Assembly (NCBI GenBank): GCA_023255285.1
Contig: JALRIY010000077.1
Span: 1-9,704, forward strand
Reading direction: 5' to 3'
DNA length: 9,704 nucleotides
From: Algoriphagus sp.
GTDB taxonomy: Bacteria > Bacteroidota > Bacteroidia > Cytophagales > Cyclobacteriaceae
The notes under the pieces are model-generated. The model made no database searches and had not been told where the DNA came from. It was given only the letters and a program-made list of their open reading frames with translations. The translations under genes and the position numbers were made by a program. Shown here in pieces: positions 7,106 to 9,704 of this stretch. Numbering within the stretch: position 1 is the stretch's first letter; each line of letters begins with the position of its first letter.

Positions 7106-8149
7106 ATGAGGCGCAAATTTCTGGTACTAAGTCTTTTATTTTCAGTGGTTTTACTGAGTTTCTCTGCAGGTTCTTTTGCTGCGGGTTCGGAAGCTGAAGA
7201 AGGCAAAGAAGACCCTACTGGGTTCATCATGCACCACATCAAGGATTCCCATGAGTGGCATTTTGTTACAATAGGACACACCCATGTTACTTTAGCGCTT
7301 CCGGTCATTACCTATTCGAGTGATAGAGGCCTTGAATTCTTTACTTCCAGTTATTTTCAAAACCACGAAACACACAAATTTGGTAAGGAATATGCTCACA
7401 ATGGAATCTTCATCGATGAACATGATCATTTGGGAAGAGTTGACGGCGGATCAATTATAGATTTTTCCATTACCAAGAATGTGGTAATGCTATTATTGGT
7501 AGTTGCCTTTGTGCTTTACGTCACGCTATCAGCAGCGAGTCATTACAAGAAAAACGGTGCAGTAGCTCCTAAAGGGGCAGCATCCTTTGTAGAGCCTATT
7601 GTGATTTTTGTTCGTGATGAAATCGCGCACAAATCAATTGGTCCAAAGTATAAAAAATTTGTACCCTACCTCTTGACTTTGTTTTTCTTCATTTGGACTG
7701 GAAATATATTGGGACTTCTCCCTGGTGCTGCTAACCTTACTGGGAACATTGCAGTGACTTTCACCCTGGCGATGATCACTTTCGTTATTGTTAATGTAAA
7801 TGGAAATAAGGACTATTGGAAGCACGTTTTTGCCACTCCAGGTGTGCCAATAGCCCTCTTACCGATCATGGTTCTAGTTGAATTTATTGGTCTATTTACC
7901 AAACCTTTTGCCTTGATGGTCCGATTATTTGTCGCGATCACAGCGGGTCACATTGTAATCCTTTCGTTTATCGCCTTGGTATTCATCTTTGAATCCTACT
8001 CTATTGGAGTGCTGTCTACGATCATGGTGACCTTTATCAACGTGATTGAGTTGCTGGTAGCTACCATTCAAGCCTACGTATTTACCCTTTTCTCTGCGAT
8101 GTATATCGGTAGTGCGGTAGCTGAACACCATCATGACGATCATCATTAA
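7106..8149 (+). CDS. atpB: F1Fo ATP synthase subunit a
   Basis: Subunit a forms the stationary half-channels that carry ions past the c ring. The ATG at 7106 gives 347 residues starting with a signal peptide (basic MRRK, hydrophobic 5-20, probable cleavage near SFA/AGS at 23-28). The open frame extends upstream to an ATG at 7040, but that start lies inside the preceding gene and would add 22 residues ahead of the signal, so it is rejected. Residues about 29-118 form a His-rich domain expected on the periplasmic side. Membrane helices follow at about 124-145, 187-206, 212-232, 248-266, 270-296 and 300-335. The essential Arg is R273 in the helix ALMVRLFVAITAGH, and Q322 lies in TIQAYVF. By alignment to E. 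coli, position 219 (Glu there) is His282 and position 245 (His there) is Glu315; this swapped pair is known from mitochondrial subunits. The position equivalent to E. coli Asn214 is Ala277, which is unusual. The protein ends in HHHDDHH. Confidence 0.96.
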   Translation: MRRKFLVLSLLFSVVLLSFSAGSFAAGSEAEEGKEDPTGFIMHHIKDSHEWHFVTIGHTHVTLALPVITYSSDRGLEFFTSSYFQNHETHKFGKEYAHNGIFIDEHDHLGRVDGGSIIDFSITKNVVMLLLVVAFVLYVTLSAASHYKKNGAVAPKGAASFVEPIVIFVRDEIAHKSIGPKYKKFVPYLLTLFFFIWTGNILGLLPGAANLTGNIAVTFTLAMITFVIVNVNGNKDYWKHVFATPGVPIALLPIMVLVEFIGLFTKPFALMVRLFVAITAGHIVILSFIALVFIFESYSIGVLSTIMVTFINVIELLVATIQAYVFTLFSAMYIGSAVAEHHHDDHH

Positions 8150-8181
8150 ACTTTAATTTCTTTCTTCAATTTATAAAACCA

Positions 8182-8451
8182 ATGTTTATGTTAACTTCTA
8201 TCTTATTGACTGCTGGATTTGCACTAATGGGTGCTGGTATCGGTGCTGGACTTGTTGCGATTGGCGCAGGTCTTGGTGTTGGTCGTATTGGTGGCCAGGC
8301 TATGGAATCTATCGCTCGTCAGCCTGAGGCTGCTGGCAAGATCCAAACGGCCATGCTTATCATTGCAGCTTTGATTGAGGTGGTTGCCCTGTTTGCAGTA
8401 GTAATTTGTTTGCTAATTGCATTGAACGCAGGTGGTATCGCCTTCTTCTAA
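8182..8451 (+). CDS. atpE: F1Fo ATP synthase subunit c
   Basis: Subunit c is the rotor-ring proteolipid. The protein has 89 residues with two membrane helices, about 5-38 and 54-83. Helix 1 carries the glycine-rich packing motif (GAGIGAG, GAGLGVG), the polar loop has RQPEA at 46-50 for contact with the F1 stalk, and helix 2 carries the ion-binding carboxylate Glu66 in ALIEVVALF. The sodium-type signature (Gln in helix 1, Ser/Thr directly after the Glu) is absent: the residues there are Val33 and Val67. Proton coupling is therefore expected. A second in-frame ATG two codons on (8188) is an equally plausible start. No Shine-Dalgarno sequence is seen in the 32-nt AT-rich gap after atpB. A hairpin follows the stop codon and may raise its yield relative to the downstream genes. 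Confidence 0.97.
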   Translation: MFMLTSILLTAGFALMGAGIGAGLVAIGAGLGVGRIGGQAMESIARQPEAAGKIQTAMLIIAALIEVVALFAVVICLLIALNAGGIAFF

Positions 8452-8464
8452 GACAAAATGAATT

Positions 8465-8496
8465 GGGATTGGCGCTAGGCCAATCCCTTTCTTTTG
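8465..8496 (+). terminator. Hairpin with U-rich tail in the atpE-atpF gap (attenuator or mRNA-stability element)
   Basis: GGGATTGGC (8465-8473) pairs perfectly with GCCAATCCC (8479-8487), giving a 9-bp stem with a 5-nt GCTAG loop, followed by TTTCTTTTG. It begins 14 nt after the atpE stop codon, inside the operon, so full termination is unlikely. Partial termination, or protection of the atpE message from 3' decay, would raise c-subunit output (about ten or more copies per complex) over b, delta and alpha. Confidence 0.7.
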
Positions 8497-8524
8497 AACA
8501 AAAACGAAATTAATCCTTCCTACT

Positions 8525-9019
8525 ATGGATCTAATCATACCTAGTGCCGGCCTGATTTTCTGGCAACTTATTGGCTTTTTAGCCCTTTTGTTTATTCTAA
8601 TCAAATTTGCTTGGAAACCTATTTTGGCTTCTTTGGCCGAACGTGAGGCAAGCATTGATGGAGCATTGAAGTCTGCTGAGCAAGCTAGAAATGAAATGGC
8701 CAACTTGAAGGCAGAAAATGAAAAATTGCTTCAGGAAGCAAGACTCGAACGAGATGTTATCTTGAAAAAAGCACAGGAGGCTTCTGTCAAAATGATTGAA
8801 GATGCCAAAGCCGAGTCATCCAAGCAGGGGGCTCAACTGATTGAAGCTGCTAAGGCGGTAATTGAAACAGAGAAGAAAGCGGCATTGACAGAAGTAAAAA
8901 ATCAGGTTGCATTGTTGACCTTGGAAGTAACTGAAAAGTTGCTCCGCAAGAAATTAGGGGACGACAAAGCTCAGGTAGAGCTTGTTGACCAGTTTATTAA
9001 AGACCTAAAGCTTAACTAA
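8525..9019 (+). CDS. atpF: F1Fo ATP synthase subunit b
   Basis: Subunit b is the peripheral stalk that holds F1 still against the rotor; it works as a dimer. The protein has 164 residues, the usual length. A short N-terminus precedes one membrane helix at about 8-28 (FWQLIGFLALLFILIKFAW), and KPILASLAEREASI at 31-44 is the typical junction into the stalk. From about 40 to 140 the protein is a long charged helix rich in Ala, Glu and Lys with E/K heptad-like spacing, as expected for the right-handed coiled coil of b. The C-terminal part (about 128-164) is the delta-binding region. It starts 73 nt after atpE, with the hairpin in between, and ends 6 nt before atpH. Confidence 0.96.
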   Translation: MDLIIPSAGLIFWQLIGFLALLFILIKFAWKPILASLAEREASIDGALKSAEQARNEMANLKAENEKLLQEARLERDVILKKAQEASVKMIEDAKAESSKQGAQLIEAAKAVIETEKKAALTEVKNQVALLTLEVTEKLLRKKLGDDKAQVELVDQFIKDLKLN

Positions 9020-9025
9020 TTCGGC

Positions 9026-9586
9026 ATGTCTAACCAGCGAGTTGCCTCCCGGTACGCCAAATCAATATTGGATTTGTCCATTGAAAAAGGACAGCAAGAA
9101 GGGGTTTTTGAAGATTTCAAGTCTTTAGCAGCGATGGGCAAAAGCACTCGAGAACTAGGTCTTGCACTTTCAAACCCAGTATTGGGCTCGGATAAAAAAT
9201 TAAATGTACTTAAAGCACTTTTTGCCAAAGGAGCAAACCCCTTGACTCTTTCTTTTTTTCAAATTATTTCTAGAAAAAATAGAGAAAACATCCTCTTGGA
9301 TGTGGCCAAAGAGTTTGTAGTACAATACAACCTGTACCGTTCCATCCAGGTGGCTGAAGTGACTACTACGACTGCACTTACAGAAGGGCAGCGCAACCAG
9401 TTGGTGGCTTTGGTGAAGCAGATCAGCGGGTTGAAGGAAGTACAACTTGAAGAAAAGATTAACCCATCACTGATTGGTGGATTTGTGCTTAAGGTCAATG
9501 ACCGACAGCTCGATGAATCCATCAGCAGCAAGCTTAATGCATTACGCATCCAGTTTGTTCAGAATCATTACGAAAAACAGTTTTAA
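9026..9586 (+). CDS. atpH: F1Fo ATP synthase subunit delta (OSCP homologue)
   Basis: The delta subunit sits on top of F1 and joins the alpha subunits to the C-terminus of b. The protein has 186 residues. The helical N-terminal domain (about 1-105) opens with VASRYAKSILDLSIEKG, the typical start of the family, and includes NPVLGSDKKLNVLKALF at 50-66. The C-terminal domain includes INPSLIGGFVLKVNDRQLD at 145-163, which fits the delta/OSCP signature, followed by DESISSKLNALR. It starts 6 nt after the atpF stop codon and ends 24 nt before atpA, so it is translated within the same operon. Nothing is truncated. Confidence 0.96.
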   Translation: MSNQRVASRYAKSILDLSIEKGQQEGVFEDFKSLAAMGKSTRELGLALSNPVLGSDKKLNVLKALFAKGANPLTLSFFQIISRKNRENILLDVAKEFVVQYNLYRSIQVAEVTTTTALTEGQRNQLVALVKQISGLKEVQLEEKINPSLIGGFVLKVNDRQLDESISSKLNALRIQFVQNHYEKQF

Positions 9587-9610
9587 CGAAATACTTAACC
9601 GTATCCAATC

Positions 9611-9704
9611 ATGGCAGAAGTAAGACCTGATGAAGTTTCAGCAATTTTGAGAGAACAACTCTCTGGTGCCAGAACCGAAGCCGAACTCGAAGAAGTGGGA
9701 ACAG
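9611..9704 (+). CDS. atpA: F1Fo ATP synthase subunit alpha, first 31 codons only
   Basis: Only 31 codons are present before the window ends. The translated start, MAEVRPDEVSAILREQL followed by SGARTEAELEEVGT, matches the N-terminal beta-strand and helix of alpha subunits that contact delta, where the sequence typically reads RPDEISAILKEQL. Position directly after atpH is the standard order. The nucleotide-binding region lies outside the window, so nothing can be said about its integrity. Confidence 0.93.
   Translation, partial: MAEVRPDEVSAILREQLSGARTEAELEEVGT

Noticed and set aside
1..9704. Search by eye for tRNA or rRNA genes, CRISPR repeats, insertion-sequence ends, and defence or toxin-antitoxin modules
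   Set aside because: Nothing was supported. The window is nearly all conserved coding sequence with gaps under 130 bases, and no long direct or inverted repeats were seen.

Overview
The window looks like an ordinary chromosomal segment of a Bacteroidota bacterium, most likely a member of the Cytophagales (Cyclobacteriaceae/Algoriphagus-like; this rank is an inference from protein style, not a database match). Supporting signs are a PorW/SprE-type lipoprotein of the type IX secretion system (T9SS), which is confined to Bacteroidota. In addition, the ATP synthase subunit a carries a long His-rich N-terminal extension with a signal peptide. Start codons lack Shine-Dalgarno sequences, and TAnnTTTG-like -7 promoter boxes are present. 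The DNA is moderately AT-rich and almost entirely coding, and no gap exceeds 130 bases.

Left half, minus strand (positions 6303 down to 1): a probable two-gene unit encodes the PorW/SprE-like T9SS lipoprotein and a class A penicillin-binding protein (PBP1A type), only 3 nt apart. A strong intrinsic terminator-like hairpin (1326-1352) follows. Next comes uvrC, the nucleotide excision repair nuclease subunit, whose 3' third runs off the left edge. The hairpin lies directly against the uvrC start codon, leaving no room for a promoter between them.

Middle (6304-6427): a 124-bp divergent intergenic region carries a likely porW promoter on the minus strand and a -7-like box immediately before atpZ on the plus strand.

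Right half, plus strand (6428 to the end): an F1Fo ATP synthase operon in the order atpZ, a four-helix membrane protein in the atpI position, atpB (a), atpE (c), atpF (b), atpH (delta) and atpA (alpha, only its first 31 codons). A 9-bp hairpin with a U-rich tail sits between atpE and atpF. Subunit c lacks the sodium-binding signature, so a proton-driven enzyme is expected. AtpZ and the four-helix protein are probably assembly factors, and a, b and c build the membrane sector. The delta subunit joins the stator to the F1 head that begins with atpA.

I found no mobile element, CRISPR array, tRNA, rRNA, toxin-antitoxin pair or defence system, and no convincing undescribed system. The points most worth checking are the PorW-PBP1A gene pair, the hairpins at the uvrC start and after atpE, the repeated TAACTTTG box, the uncharacterised four-helix protein, and the unusual residues and His-rich domain of subunit a.
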